The notes beneath the pieces are model-generated. The model ran no database searches. It had not been told where the DNA came from and saw nothing but the letters and a program-made list of their open reading frames with translations. Shown here in pieces: positions 46,427-55,766 of a stretch of DNA of 61,910 nucleotides. The stretch is from Streptomyces roseochromogenus subsp. oscitans DS 12.976. GTDB taxonomy: Bacteria > Actinomycetota > Actinomycetes > Streptomycetales > Streptomycetaceae. Made by a program: the position numbers and the translations under genes. Location of the stretch: positions 7,103,546 through 7,165,455 of the forward strand of contig NZ_CM002285.1 of NCBI RefSeq assembly GCF_000497445.1, given 5' to 3'. Every line of letters begins with the position of its first letter. Within the stretch, counting starts at the first letter, position 1.

Positions 46427-48223
46427 CTACTTCTGGTAGATGGCCTCGATCTCGGCCGCGTAGTCCTTTGCCACCACGCCCCGCTTGAGCTTCAGCGACG
46501 GGGTGAGATGGCCCGACTCCTCCGTGAACTGGGAGGGCAGAATGCGGAACTTCCGCACCGATTCCGCCTTCGACACCGCGGCGTTGCCGTCGTCGACCGC
46601 CGCCTGGATCGCCTCGATCAGATCCGGGTCGTCCTTCAGCGACGCCGCGGTGGAACCCGCCGGCTTGCCGTGCTCCTCGGCCCAACGGCCCAGGAACTCC
46701 TCGTCGACGGTGACCAGCGCGCCCACGAACGGCCGCCCGTCGCCCACCACCATGCACTCCGCGACCAGCGCGTGCGCCCGGATCCGGTCCTCGATCACCG
46801 CCGGCGCCACGTTCTTGCCGCCCGCCGTGACGATGATCTCCTTCTTCCGGCCGGTGATCCTGAGGTAGCCGTCCTCGTCCAGGGTGCCGATGTCGCCCGT
46901 GTGGAACCAGCCGTCGGCCAGCGCCTCCGCCGTCGCGCCCGGGTTGTTCCAGTACTCCTTGAACAGGTGCTCGCCGTGCAGCAGCACCTCGCCGTCGTCC
47001 GCTATCCGGATCACCGAGCCGGGCAGCGGCTGGCCGACCGTGCCGATCTTCTGCCGGTCCCAGGGGTTGAACGCGGTCGCCGCGCAGGACTCGGTCAGGC
47101 CGTAGCCCTCCAGCACCGTGAAGCCGATGCCCCGGAAGAAGTGGCCGAGCCGCTCGCCCAGCGGGGCGCCGCCGGAGATGGCGTACTCGCCCCGGCCGCC
47201 GAGGACCGCGCGCAGCTTGCTGTAGACCAGCCTGTCGAAGACCTTGTGCTTGACCTTCAGACCGAACGACGGCCCGGAGGCGCTGTCCAGCGCCTTGCTG
47301 TAGGCGATCGCGGTGTCCGCGGCCTTGTCGAAGATCGCGCCCTTGCCGTCCGCCTGCGCCTTGGCGCGCGCCGAGTTGTAGACCTTCTCGAAGACCCGCG
47401 GGACACCGAGGACCAGCGTCGGCCGGAAGGCGGCCAGCTCGTCGGTGAGGTGCTTGATGTCCGGGACACAGCCCAGCTTGATCGGCGCCATCATCGGCGC
47501 GATCTGCACGAGCCGCCCGAAGACGTGCGCGAGCGGCAGGAAGAGCAGCACCGAGCACTCGCCGGTACGGAACAGCGGGCGCAGCCGCTCCACGATGTTG
47601 CCGCACTCGGCGAAGAAGCTGCGGTGGGTGAGCACGCAGCCCTTGGGGCGGCCGGTCGTCCCGCTCGTGTAGACGATGGTCGCCGGGTCGTCGGCGCAGG
47701 CGAGCGAGCTGCGTTCCTCGACCGTCTCGTCCGACACGTCCTGCCCGAGCCGCGCCAGCTCCTCCAGGCCGCCGGCCTCGATCTGCCAGACGTGCTTGAG
47801 GGCGGGCAGCGACTCGCGCACCGACTCCACGGCGGCCGCGTGGCCCGGAAGTTCCACGACGCACGCCGTGGCGCCCGAGTCGGACAGGATCCACTGCACC
47901 TGCTCCGGCGAGCTGGTCTCGTACACCGGCACGGTGACCGCGCCCGCGCACCAGATCGCGAAGTCGATGAGCGTCCACTCATAACGGGTGCGGGACATCA
48001 GGCCCACCCGGTCGCCCGGCTGCACCCCGGCGGCGATGAGGCCCTTGGCGGCGGTGTGCACCTCGGCCAGGAACTCCCGGGCGCTCACGTCCTGCCAGCT
48101 GCCTCCGGCCTTGCGGGCGATGACGGCGACGTCGGGATGCTGCGCGGCGTTTCTGCGGACGATGTCGGTCAGATTGCCGTCCGCAGGGACCTCGTACAAA
48201 GCCGGAAGGCTGAACTCGCGCAA
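46427..48223 (-). CDS. Long-chain acyl-CoA ligase (AMP-forming)
   Basis: 598 aa, TTG 48221-48223 with GAGGAG nine bases upstream. ANL-superfamily motifs: IVYTSGTTGRPKGCVLTHR (P-loop), GYGLTESCAATAFNPW, GWFHTGDIGTLDEDGYLRIT and GRKKEIIVTAGGKNVAPAV with the hinge and a C-terminal catalytic lysine region. Activates fatty acids for beta-oxidation or lipid assembly; it could also act in sterol side-chain use given the neighbour, but that is only proximity. Confidence 0.93.
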   Translation of the reverse strand: MREFSLPALYEVPADGNLTDIVRRNAAQHPDVAVIARKAGGSWQDVSAREFLAEVHTAAKGLIAAGVQPGDRVGLMSRTRYEWTLIDFAIWCAGAVTVPVYETSSPEQVQWILSDSGATACVVELPGHAAAVESVRESLPALKHVWQIEAGGLEELARLGQDVSDETVEERSSLACADDPATIVYTSGTTGRPKGCVLTHRSFFAECGNIVERLRPLFRTGECSVLLFLPLAHVFGRLVQIAPMMAPIKLGCVPDIKHLTDELAAFRPTLVLGVPRVFEKVYNSARAKAQADGKGAIFDKAADTAIAYSKALDSASGPSFGLKVKHKVFDRLVYSKLRAVLGGRGEYAISGGAPLGERLGHFFRGIGFTVLEGYGLTESCAATAFNPWDRQKIGTVGQPLPGSVIRIADDGEVLLHGEHLFKEYWNNPGATAEALADGWFHTGDIGTLDEDGYLRITGRKKEIIVTAGGKNVAPAVIEDRIRAHALVAECMVVGDGRPFVGALVTVDEEFLGRWAEEHGKPAGSTAASLKDDPDLIEAIQAAVDDGNAAVSKAESVRKFRILPSQFTEESGHLTPSLKLKRGVVAKDYAAEIEAIYQK

Positions 48224-48519
48224 GACTGCTGCTCCTCATAGGGCGCCGGCGCCACGACACTGTGTGATGCGACGGTGCGGTCCAAGGCTCGGGCTGGTGC
48301 TCGGGTCTTCGGTGGTTGAAATCCAGAGCACGACTGGACTGCCCGGACGTTACCCGTCGGTATGGCGTTCCCGACAGGGGGTCCGAGCCAGATGTTCGCT
48401 GCGTCACACACGTTGGCGTTCCTTCGCGCACAGTAGTCCACGGCTGAACCGACCGGCGAGTAACCGCAGGCGGGGCCGACACTGTTCACGCACACCGCAC
48501 ACGCCTACCCTTGATCGTC

Positions 48520-49317
48520 ATGGCATCCACACCCTCCGGTAACCACAGGACGCGCGTCCACGTGGTCAGTGACGTGCATGGCAATGCCCGGGACCTGGCC
48601 CGGGCCGGAGAGGGTGCCGACGCCCTGATCTGCCTCGGCGACCTCGTGCTCTTCCTCGACTACGCCGACCACTCGCGCGGCATCTTCCCGGACCTGTTCG
48701 GCAAGGAGAACGCCGACCGCATCGTCGAGCTGCGCACCGCCCGCCGCTTCGAGGAGGCCCGGGAGTTCGGCGCCCGGCTGTGGGGCGGCATAGGCACGGA
48801 CCGGGCCGGGGCCATCGAGAAGGCGGTGCGCAAGCAGTACGCCGAGATGTTCGCCGCGTTCCCCACCCCGACGTACGCCACCTACGGAAATGTCGACATG
48901 CCGCCACTGTGGAGCGAGTACGCCCGCCCCGGCACCACGGTCCTCGACGGCCAACGGATCGAGATCGGCGGCTGGACCTTCGGGTTCGTCGGCGGTGGCC
49001 TGAAAACGCCCATGCGCACGCCGTACGAGATCGGCGACGAGGAGTACGCGGCGAAGATCGAGGCGGTCGGCGAGGTCGACGTGCTGTGCACGCACATCCC
49101 GCCGGACGTCCCCGAGCTCGTCTACGACACCGTCGCCCGCCGCTTCGAACGCGGCAGCCGCGCGCTGCTGGACGCCATCCGCCGTACGAAACCCCGCTAT
49201 TCGCTCTTCGGGCATGTGCACCAGCCGCTCGCCCGCCGCATGCGGATCGGCGCGACCGAGTGCGTCAACGTGGGCCACTTCGCGGGCACGGGCCGCCCCT
49301 GGGCGCTCGAATGGTGA
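48520..49317 (+). CDS. Calcineurin-like metallophosphoesterase
   Basis: 265 aa from ATG 48520 (a TTG 48511 is in frame; no good ribosome site). Dimetal motifs are complete: VVSDVHGN, CLGDLV, YGNVDMP, CTHIPP and LFGHVHQP. The 296-bp gap upstream must carry promoters for this gene and the acyl-CoA ligase; I see no clear elements there. Substrate unknown. Followed by the SRPBCC gene in the same direction. Confidence 0.92.
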   Translation: MASTPSGNHRTRVHVVSDVHGNARDLARAGEGADALICLGDLVLFLDYADHSRGIFPDLFGKENADRIVELRTARRFEEAREFGARLWGGIGTDRAGAIEKAVRKQYAEMFAAFPTPTYATYGNVDMPPLWSEYARPGTTVLDGQRIEIGGWTFGFVGGGLKTPMRTPYEIGDEEYAAKIEAVGEVDVLCTHIPPDVPELVYDTVARRFERGSRALLDAIRRTKPRYSLFGHVHQPLARRMRIGATECVNVGHFAGTGRPWALEW

Positions 49318-49439
49318 CCGGTCGACGGCCGGTGGGACATGGGGTGAAGGCGGCAGGTCGGCGGCGCGGTAGCCTTCACGCTGCACACACGTGCGCACGA
49401 CGACCTCAGTACCGGCCCGCATCTGGAGGAGCCACGGCG

Positions 49440-49883
49440 ATGGCGGAACACACCAGCTCGAGCATCACGATCGAGGCGGCACCGGCCGACGTCATGGGGG
49501 TGATCGCCGACTTCGCCCGCTACCCGGACTGGACGGGCGAGGTGAAGGAGGCGGAGGTCCTCAAGACCGACGACCACGGCCGCGCCGAGCAGGTCCGCCT
49601 CGTCATGGACGCCGGGGCGATCAAGGACGACCAGACGCTGGCCTACACCTGGACCGGCGACAACGAGGTCTCCTGGACCCTGGTCAAGTCCCAGATGCTC
49701 CGCTCCCTGGACGGCTCGTACGTCCTGAAGCCCACCGGCCCCGGCGCCACCGAGGTCACCTACCTCCTCACGGTCGACGTCAAGATCCCCATGCTCGGCA
49801 TGATCAAGCGCAAGGCGGAGAAGGTCATCATCGACCGGGCCCTGGCGGGCCTGAAGAAGAGGGTGGAGTCGGGGGAGAACTGA
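49440..49883 (+). CDS. SRPBCC (START-like) family protein
   Basis: 147 aa, ATG 49440-49442 with GGAGGAG upstream. Begins MAEHTSSSITIEAAPADVMG; VIADFARYPDWTGEVKEAEV is the standard polyketide-cyclase/coenzyme-Q-binding COQ10 type opening, with a C-terminal amphipathic helix (RALAGLKKRVE). Binds a hydrophobic ligand; none can be named. 44 bp before the ArsA-like gene, likely one unit. Confidence 0.88.
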   Translation: MAEHTSSSITIEAAPADVMGVIADFARYPDWTGEVKEAEVLKTDDHGRAEQVRLVMDAGAIKDDQTLAYTWTGDNEVSWTLVKSQMLRSLDGSYVLKPTGPGATEVTYLLTVDVKIPMLGMIKRKAEKVIIDRALAGLKKRVESGEN

Positions 49884-49927
49884 TCACCCCGGTTCACCGC
49901 TCGCGCACGACGATACCGTTCACCCTC

Positions 49928-51103
49928 ATGCGCACCATCCTGATCACGGGCCCCGGCGGCAGCGGTCGTACCACGATCGCCGCCGCGACCGCGCTCGACG
50001 CCGCCCGCGAGGGCACCCGCACTCTCCTCCTCAGCGCCGACCGCACCGACACCCTCGGCGCCGCGCTGGGCTCCGCGACAGGACCGGTCCCCGAGGAAGC
50101 CGCCGCGAACCTCACCACCTGGCGTCCCGACGCGGCCGCCCGGTTCCGCGAGGACCTCACCGCCTTCCAGGCCCGCGCCGCGAACGTCCTCGACCTCCTC
50201 GGCGCCGCCCGCCTGGACGCCGAGGAGGTCACCCCGCTCCCCGGCGCCGAGGAACTGTCCTTCCTGCGCGCGCTCAGGGACGCCGCCCTCTGCGAGCGCT
50301 ACGACCTCCTCGTCGTCGACCTCCCACCCCTCCCGCAGGCCCTCGCCCTGCTCGCACTCGCCGAGGAGCTGCGCCGCTATCTGCGCCGCCTGCTCCCGCC
50401 CGAGCGGCAGGCGGCCCGCGCCCTGCGCCCGGTCCTCGGCCGGCTGGCCGGCGTGCCCATGCCCGCCGACTGGCTGTACGAGACGGCGGCCCGCTGGGAC
50501 GTCGAACTGGCCGCCGTCGAGGCCGTCCTCACCGACCGGAACACCGCCGTACGCCTGGTCGCCGAACCCGGCCCGGCCGGCGCCGACGCCGTATCCGCCG
50601 CCCGCCTGGGCCTCGCCCTGCGCGGCCTGCGCACCGAGGCCCTGATCGCCAACCGCACCCTGCCCGAGGCCACCCCCGACAGCTGGTTCTCCTCCCTCCT
50701 CGCCCAGCAGCGCAAGACGCTCGCCGACTGGCGGGAGCAGCCGTACGACGTCCACCCCGTCCCGCACCTCGGCCGCGACCCACGCGGCGGCGACGACCTC
50801 GCCGCCCTGGCCGTGCCCGCCGTCAATCCGGCGCCCGCCCCCGTCGAGTGGCCCGTGGCCGACCGGATCGCCGAGGACGGCGTGCTGGTCTGGCACATCC
50901 CGCTGCCCGGCGCGATACGGGACGAGGTGGACCTGATCCGGCGCGGCGACGAACTCGTCATCACCGTGGGACCCTTCCGGCGGATCGTCGCGCTGCCCTC
51001 CGCCCTGCGCCGCTGCACCGTCGCGGGGGCCGGTCTGCGCGAGGGCGAGCTGCGCGTCCGGTTCGCCCCGGACCCCGACCTGTGGCCGGTCGGCGGACGA
51101 TGA
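49928..51103 (+). CDS. ArsA/Get3-like protein with altered P-loop
   Basis: 391 aa, ATG 49928. It aligns with anion-transporting ATPase-like proteins: a deviant Walker A (TGPGGSGRTTIAAA), LLLSADRTDTLGAALG as switch I, and YDLLVVDLPPLPQALALL. The C-terminal ~75 residues are an HSP20-like beta domain (VLVWHIPLPGAIRDEVDLIR), as in actinobacterial ArsA-like proteins. The canonical GKGGVGKTT has both lysines replaced (P and R), so nucleotide hydrolysis is doubtful. The adjacent SRPBCC and glk-linked genes are co-directional. Confidence 0.85.
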   Translation: MRTILITGPGGSGRTTIAAATALDAAREGTRTLLLSADRTDTLGAALGSATGPVPEEAAANLTTWRPDAAARFREDLTAFQARAANVLDLLGAARLDAEEVTPLPGAEELSFLRALRDAALCERYDLLVVDLPPLPQALALLALAEELRRYLRRLLPPERQAARALRPVLGRLAGVPMPADWLYETAARWDVELAAVEAVLTDRNTAVRLVAEPGPAGADAVSAARLGLALRGLRTEALIANRTLPEATPDSWFSSLLAQQRKTLADWREQPYDVHPVPHLGRDPRGGDDLAALAVPAVNPAPAPVEWPVADRIAEDGVLVWHIPLPGAIRDEVDLIRRGDELVITVGPFRRIVALPSALRRCTVAGAGLREGELRVRFAPDPDLWPVGGR

Positions 51104-51160
51104 ACCGGGTACGCCCGTTCGGGTAACGTCGTAAGGGCGAACCGTAGTCAGGAGTCCGCC

Positions 51161-51661
51161 ATGAGCGAAGAGCGCCCCGCAACCGACTCGTCCGAGGAGT
51201 CGTCCGAGGAGCAGGGCCGGGCGGCCGACGCCGACGCCTGGGCCACGGCCTGCGCCGAGGACCTCGCCGCCGAGAAGGCCCGCCACCGTGCCGAGCACGG
51301 CCCGCAGCCCGGCTCGGCCGCCGAGGAACTGAAGAAGCTCGTGGACACGGTGGCCGAGAAGCTGTCCGGCCTCCCGTCACCGCTCCTCGGCGGCCTCGCC
51401 GGACCCGCCGCCCAGCAGGTGGTGCGCCAGGTCGTCCAGCAGGCCAAGGCCGCCGTCGAGCCCGTCATGGAGCGCAACCCCGACGTCTTCGACCACCTCG
51501 CCGCGGCCGGCGGCGAGCTGCTCGCCGCCTACCGTTCCGCCGTCCAGGCCCAGGAGCACCGCTGGACCGCCCGCTCGGCCGACCTGGCCGACGAGTGGCG
51601 CGACGACCGGCGCGACCGGGGTGAGGGCAGCGGCCCGGGAGAGCGCATCGACCTGGACTGA
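51161..51661 (+). CDS. Conserved acidic protein upstream of glucokinase (DUF5304-like)
   Basis: 166 aa, ATG 51161 after CAGGAG. Ser/Glu-rich disordered N-terminus, then DADAWATACAEDLAAEKARH and a predicted helical region with a hydrophobic stretch (LLGGLAGPAAQQVVRQVVQQ), ending in an acidic/arginine tail. Position and character match the S. coelicolor gene preceding glkA (SCO2127), reported to affect glucose uptake and carbon catabolite repression; that equivalence is from gene order, not alignment. Confidence 0.8.
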   Translation: MSEERPATDSSEESSEEQGRAADADAWATACAEDLAAEKARHRAEHGPQPGSAAEELKKLVDTVAEKLSGLPSPLLGGLAGPAAQQVVRQVVQQAKAAVEPVMERNPDVFDHLAAAGGELLAAYRSAVQAQEHRWTARSADLADEWRDDRRDRGEGSGPGERIDLD

Positions 51662-51728
51662 AGCCGTCCCCCGGCAGGGCCTCGGGTACGGTTGGCCGTA
51701 GCGGGGCTCGACCGAAACTGAGGGATTC

Positions 51729-52682
51729 ATGGGACTCACCATCGGCGTCGACATCGGCGGCACCAAGATCGCGGCCGGCGTGGTCGACGAGGAAGGCAAC
51801 ATCCTCTCGACCCACCAGGTGCCGACCCCGGGCACGCCCGAGGGCATCGTGGACGCCATCGCCGCCGCCGTCGAGGGCGCACGCGTCGGTCACGACATCG
51901 TCGGCGTGGGCATCGGTGCGGCCGGCTATGTGAACCGGCAGCGCTCGACGGTGTACTTCGCGCCGAACATCGACTGGCGCCAGGAGCCGCTGAAGGAGAA
52001 GGTCGAGGCCCGCGTGGGCCTCCCGGTCGTGGTCGAGAACGACGCCAACGCCGCCGCCTGGGGCGAGTACAAGTTCGGCGCCGGCAAGGGCCACCGCAAC
52101 GTCATCTGCATCACCCTCGGCACCGGCCTCGGCGGCGGCATCATCATCGGCAACAAGCTGCGCCGCGGGCACTTCGGCGTGGCCGCCGAGTTCGGTCACA
52201 TCCGGATGGTCCCGGACGGCCTGCTGTGCGGCTGCGGCTCGCAGGGCTGCTGGGAGCAGTACGCGTCGGGGCGGGCGCTGGTGAGGTACGCCAAGCAGCG
52301 CGCCAACGCCACCCCCGAGCATGCAGAGCTGCTGCTCTCGCTCGGCGACGGCACCCCCGAGGGCATCGAGGGCAAGCACATCTCCATGGCCGCCCGCCAG
52401 GGCGACCCGGTCGCCGTCGACTCCTACCGCGAGCTGGCCCGCTGGGCGGGCGCGGGCCTGGCCGACCTGGCCTCCCTCTTCGACCCGTCCGCATTCATCG
52501 TCGGCGGCGGCCTCTCCGACGAGGGCGAACTGGTCCTCGACCCGATCCGCAAGTCCTACAAGCGCTGGCTGGTCGGCGGCAACTGGCGCCCGGTGGCCGA
52601 CGTGATCGCGGCCCAGCTGGGCAACAAGGCGGGCATGGTGGGCGCAGCGGACCTGGCCCGGGAGCCCGACCCGATCATGTAG
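51729..52682 (+). CDS. glkA: ROK-family glucokinase
   Basis: 317 aa, ATG 51729, GAGGG five bases upstream. N-terminal ATP-binding GVDIGGTKIAAGVVDEEG, catalytic NDANAAAWGEYKFGAGKGHR, the ROK signature with zinc-binding LLCGCGSQGCWEQYASG, and IVGGGLSDEGEL. Phosphorylates glucose with ATP and in Streptomyces also mediates glucose repression. Follows the DUF5304-like gene by 67 bp. Confidence 0.96.
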   Translation: MGLTIGVDIGGTKIAAGVVDEEGNILSTHQVPTPGTPEGIVDAIAAAVEGARVGHDIVGVGIGAAGYVNRQRSTVYFAPNIDWRQEPLKEKVEARVGLPVVVENDANAAAWGEYKFGAGKGHRNVICITLGTGLGGGIIIGNKLRRGHFGVAAEFGHIRMVPDGLLCGCGSQGCWEQYASGRALVRYAKQRANATPEHAELLLSLGDGTPEGIEGKHISMAARQGDPVAVDSYRELARWAGAGLADLASLFDPSAFIVGGGLSDEGELVLDPIRKSYKRWLVGGNWRPVADVIAAQLGNKAGMVGAADLAREPDPIM

Positions 52683-52739
52683 CGAGGTCGTACGACAGTG
52701 CCCGCCGCGTCCGGTCCCGGGACGGGCGGGCATCGTCGT

Positions 52740-53507
52740 ATGTTGATCGGCATGGCGACCAGCACGCTGCTTCCCAACTCCCGTACCGAATCCGACGGTT
52801 CCTCGGTCATCCGCGTTCTCAGCTACAACATCCGCTCGATGCGCGACGACACGGATGCCCTGGCCAGAATCATCTCCGCTTGCGCTCCCGACCTGGTCCT
52901 CGTGCAAGAAGCCCCCCGCTTCTTCCGCTGGCGCAAAAAGCTCGCCCGCCTGGCCGCGGCCTCCGGCCAGGTGATCCTCACCGGCGGAGCCACGGCAGCG
53001 GGCCCGGCGATCCTCTGCTCACTCCGCGCCACCGTCGAACGCACGGAAGACGTCCTCCTCCCGCTCACCCCCGGCCAGCACCGCCGCGGCTTCGCCACGG
53101 CAGTGGTCCGTTTCGGCGGCGCCCGCGTCGGCGTACTCAGCTGCCACCTGAGCCTGCGGAAGGACGAACGCCGCGAGCAGGCCGGGATGCTCCTCGACCG
53201 CCTCGCCGGCATGGGGGTGGAGCACGCCATCGCCGGTGGCGACCTCAACGAGGGCCCCGACGGTCCCGCCTTCCGGCTGCTCTCCGGCGCCCTCCAGGAC
53301 TGCCGGGCCGTAGCCCCCTGGGGCGGCGAGGAGACCTGGAGATACAGCGAGCCCCACCGCCGTATCGACGCCGTCTTCGCCACGAAGGGCATCGAGGTGC
53401 TGGGCTGCGGGGTGCCGCTGGAGCAGCCGGGAGTCACCCCGGCCGACCTGATCGCGGCCACGGATCACCTCCCGGTGCTGGCCGCCCTTCGCGTGCCGGT
53501 GGCGTAG
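52740..53507 (+). CDS. Endonuclease/exonuclease/phosphatase-family hydrolase
   Basis: 255 aa from ATG 52740 (ATG 52752 also possible). EEP-fold motifs: VLSYNIRSM, LVLVQEAPRF with the metal Glu, CHLSLRKDERR, AGGDLNEGPDG and ATDHLPVLAALRV with the catalytic Asp-His. No signal peptide, so cytoplasmic. Substrate (DNA, sugar phosphate or lipid head group) cannot be told. Follows glkA in the same direction. Confidence 0.9.
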   Translation: MLIGMATSTLLPNSRTESDGSSVIRVLSYNIRSMRDDTDALARIISACAPDLVLVQEAPRFFRWRKKLARLAAASGQVILTGGATAAGPAILCSLRATVERTEDVLLPLTPGQHRRGFATAVVRFGGARVGVLSCHLSLRKDERREQAGMLLDRLAGMGVEHAIAGGDLNEGPDGPAFRLLSGALQDCRAVAPWGGEETWRYSEPHRRIDAVFATKGIEVLGCGVPLEQPGVTPADLIAATDHLPVLAALRVPVA

Positions 53508-53546
53508 CTTCCACAGCTTTCACTTGAACTAAGTACAGGAAATTTC

Positions 53547-54772
53547 TTGCAGCCACTCTCGGGGGCGGCTGTCGCCGTGCTGACGGGTGGTGAGGAGGTC
53601 CATGTCACGCCCGGCGTGACGAACGTGGACCACCCCCTGCCGGTCGACGAGCACACGCTCTTCCAGTCCCCGCGCTGCGCCTCGCCGACGAGGACACCGC
53701 CGCCCGGATCACCGTGCTGAACCTGCTCAACCACACGGCGGGCCTGGACTGGAATCTGATCGACGCCGACGACACCGACGGTTCGCTCGCCGCGTTCGTC
53801 GCCCAACTGGACCGCTTGCCGCTGATCGCCCCGCCCGGCGCTCGCGCCTCCTACAGCCAGGCCGGGTACAGCCTGGCCGGGCTGGTGGTGGAGAACGTCA
53901 CCGGGATGCCGTTCGAGAAGGCGGTGGCCGAGCTGGTCCTGGAGCCGCTGGGCCTGTCCGACACCGTCTACGACCTGGACGAGGTCGTGGTCCGGCGCTT
54001 CGCCGTCGGTCACCACCGCGCCGAGGACGGCACCGTGACCCTCGCCCGCCCCTGGAAGTCCTGGCGGGCCGGCACCCGGGGCAACAACCCCGGCGGCGGC
54101 ATCGTCTCCTCGGCGAGCGACCTGCTGCGCTGGGCCCGCTTCCAACTGGGCGACGGCGAGGGCCTGTTGCCGGCACAGGCGCTGGCCCGCATGAAGCAGC
54201 CCACGGTCGGACTGCGCGGCAGCGCGCTCGGCGACGCCCTCGGTATCTGCTGGTTCCTGCGGGACGTGGAGGGCGTCCGCACGGTCGGCCACGGAGGTTC
54301 GGGCAACGGGCAGTTCGCCGAGCTGCTCCTGGTGCCGGAGCGGGACTTCGCCGTCGTCTCGCTGGCCAACATCGGCCCGGACGGCTATCAGTTCAACCAG
54401 GCGGTACTGAAGCGGGCGCCGGAGCTGTACCTCGGTGTCGTCGAGCGGGAACCGGAACCGCTCCCGTACGACGAGGAGCAGGCGCGGGAGGTCGCCGGGC
54501 GGTACGAGACCGACGCGATGAACCTCGACATCGCGGCCGACGCCGGCCGCCTCACGCTGGCGGTCGGCATCAAGCCGCAGATCCGCGCGGCCTCCGACGT
54601 GCAGATGCCGCCGGACTACCCGGCCGCGGAGATCGGCTTCCTGCCGGGGGAGGGCGAGGAGTACGTGATCGCCGAGGGCGGCTTGAAGGGCCAGCGAGGC
54701 TTCTTCTCACGCGGGGCCGATGGCACGGTGACGGGCGTCGACTTGGCCGGGCGCCTCTTCAGCAGGGTCTGA
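53547..54772 (+). pseudogene. Class C beta-lactamase-type serine hydrolase with internal deletion
   Basis: TTG 53547, with AGGA upstream, opens a frame reading AAVAVLTGGEEVHVTPGVTN and VDHPLPVDEHTLFQ up to 53666. The family continues with an SxxK active-site segment, but the DNA jumps to LRLADEDTAARITVLNLLNH in another frame (from 53675). About 35 codons with the catalytic Ser-Lys are missing, and the frame shifts. The remainder is intact: SYSQAGYSL (YxN-like), HGGSGNG, then a C-terminal domain to 54772. A 352-aa chain could start at 53714 but would lack the nucleophile. Confidence 0.8.
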
Positions 54773-54796
54773 CTCGCCGTACGCGGCTGCGGGTGC

Positions 54797-54895
54797 GGGG
54801 TGGCTGGTCGCTCCCCCAAGTTCTCGGCTTCGCTCGAACCTGGGGACCCCCGTCGCGGCGGAGCCGCAGATCGATACAGCCCCGCGCCCCTTGGG
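54797..54895 (-). repeat. Composite intergenic repeat, reverse copy
   Basis: On the minus strand: CCAAGGGGCGCGGGGC, a GCGGCTCCGCCGC core, GGGGGTCCCC, a TTCGAGCGAAGCCGAGAA hairpin, then GGGGGAGCGACCAGCCAC. Same block order as 44568-44664 with ~80% identity by eye. It fills much of the 261-bp gap between the pseudogene and the TetR gene. Confidence 0.8.
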
Positions 54896-55033
54896 GAACT
54901 GCAGCCGCCGCCCCCGACAGCGCACCGCCGCTGCGGGCAGCCTCATACCGCCCTGGCTGCCGGCGGTCGTGCCGCTCGGGCGGTGCCCGTCCCACAGAAA
55001 GCGCACCTCCCGGAGAGCAGCGTCTGCCGATCC

Positions 55034-55726
55034 TCAGGCAGCACCGGCACCGCTGTCCGCGCCGCCCGCCCGCAGCCCGTCCAGCAGAGCCCGCAGTCCC
55101 ACCCGGTAGGTGCCGTCAGGAGCGTCCGCGTACCCCGTGGCCGCCGCCGTGTCCAACCGCGCCCGCAACCGCGGAAACGGCTCCGCAACCTCCGCCGCCT
55201 TGGCCATCGTCTCCTCGAACCGCCCCCCGGGATCCTCGCCGGCCCGCCGCAGCTTGCGCGACAGAGAGGCCATCGTGGCAGCGCCGAGCGCGTTGCCGAG
55301 GACATACGTCATCACCGCACCGGCGGCGCGGTCCGCTTCCTCCGGCGCGAATCCCGCCGTCTCGAAGACCCCGAGGAGATGGTCGTCGTAACGGGCCTTC
55401 CCGGTGCTGTAGAGCAGATGGGAGCCGATCGCCTGCACCAGCCACGGATGCCGGACGAGCATCGCGTGCAGCCGGTCGGCCATCGCCGCGGCGGTGCCCC
55501 GCCAGTCGGCCGCGTCGAGCTGTGGCAGCTCCACCTCGTGCCACACCCGGTCCGCGGCCAGCAGCACGAGGTCGTCCTTGTTCTTCACATGCCAGTAGAC
55601 GGCGGTCGCCGCGGCCCCCAGCCGCTTGCCCAGGCTGCGCATGTTCAGGCCTTCGAGGCCCTCGTCGTCCAGCAGTTCCACGGCGGTCCGGACGATCTGC
55701 TCCGGGGTGAGGGTGTCGCGCGGCAC
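55034..55726 (-). CDS. TetR-family transcriptional regulator
   Basis: 230 aa from GTG 55724-55726; the frame extends to GTG 55748-55750, but that would run through the palindrome at 55728. Helix-turn-helix at ~10-55 (TPEQIVRTAVELLDDEGLEG, then SLGKRLGAAATAVYWHVKNK). The C-terminal all-helical ligand domain is of the TetR_C type seen in tetracycline-repressor relatives. The palindrome at its start suggests autorepression. Ligand unknown. Confidence 0.88.
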   Translation of the reverse strand: MPRDTLTPEQIVRTAVELLDDEGLEGLNMRSLGKRLGAAATAVYWHVKNKDDLVLLAADRVWHEVELPQLDAADWRGTAAAMADRLHAMLVRHPWLVQAIGSHLLYSTGKARYDDHLLGVFETAGFAPEEADRAAGAVMTYVLGNALGAATMASLSRKLRRAGEDPGGRFEETMAKAAEVAEPFPRLRARLDTAAATGYADAPDGTYRVGLRALLDGLRAGGADSGAGAA

Positions 55727-55727
55727 G

Positions 55728-55746
55728 GGCTCACGATAGGTGAGCC
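55728..55746. promoter_or_regulatory. Candidate operator of the TetR gene
   Basis: Perfect 7-bp inverted repeat GGCTCAC-GATAG-GTGAGCC, 19 bp, directly abutting the preferred start codon. Size and symmetry suit a TetR dimer. Confidence 0.6.
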
Positions 55747-55766
55747 ACACAGAACTCGTACAAAGT

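Noticed and set aside
48169..48495. 108-codon minus-strand frame upstream of the acyl-CoA ligase
   Set aside because: Cys-rich and without ribosome site; it overlaps the ligase 5' end and the divergent promoter region.
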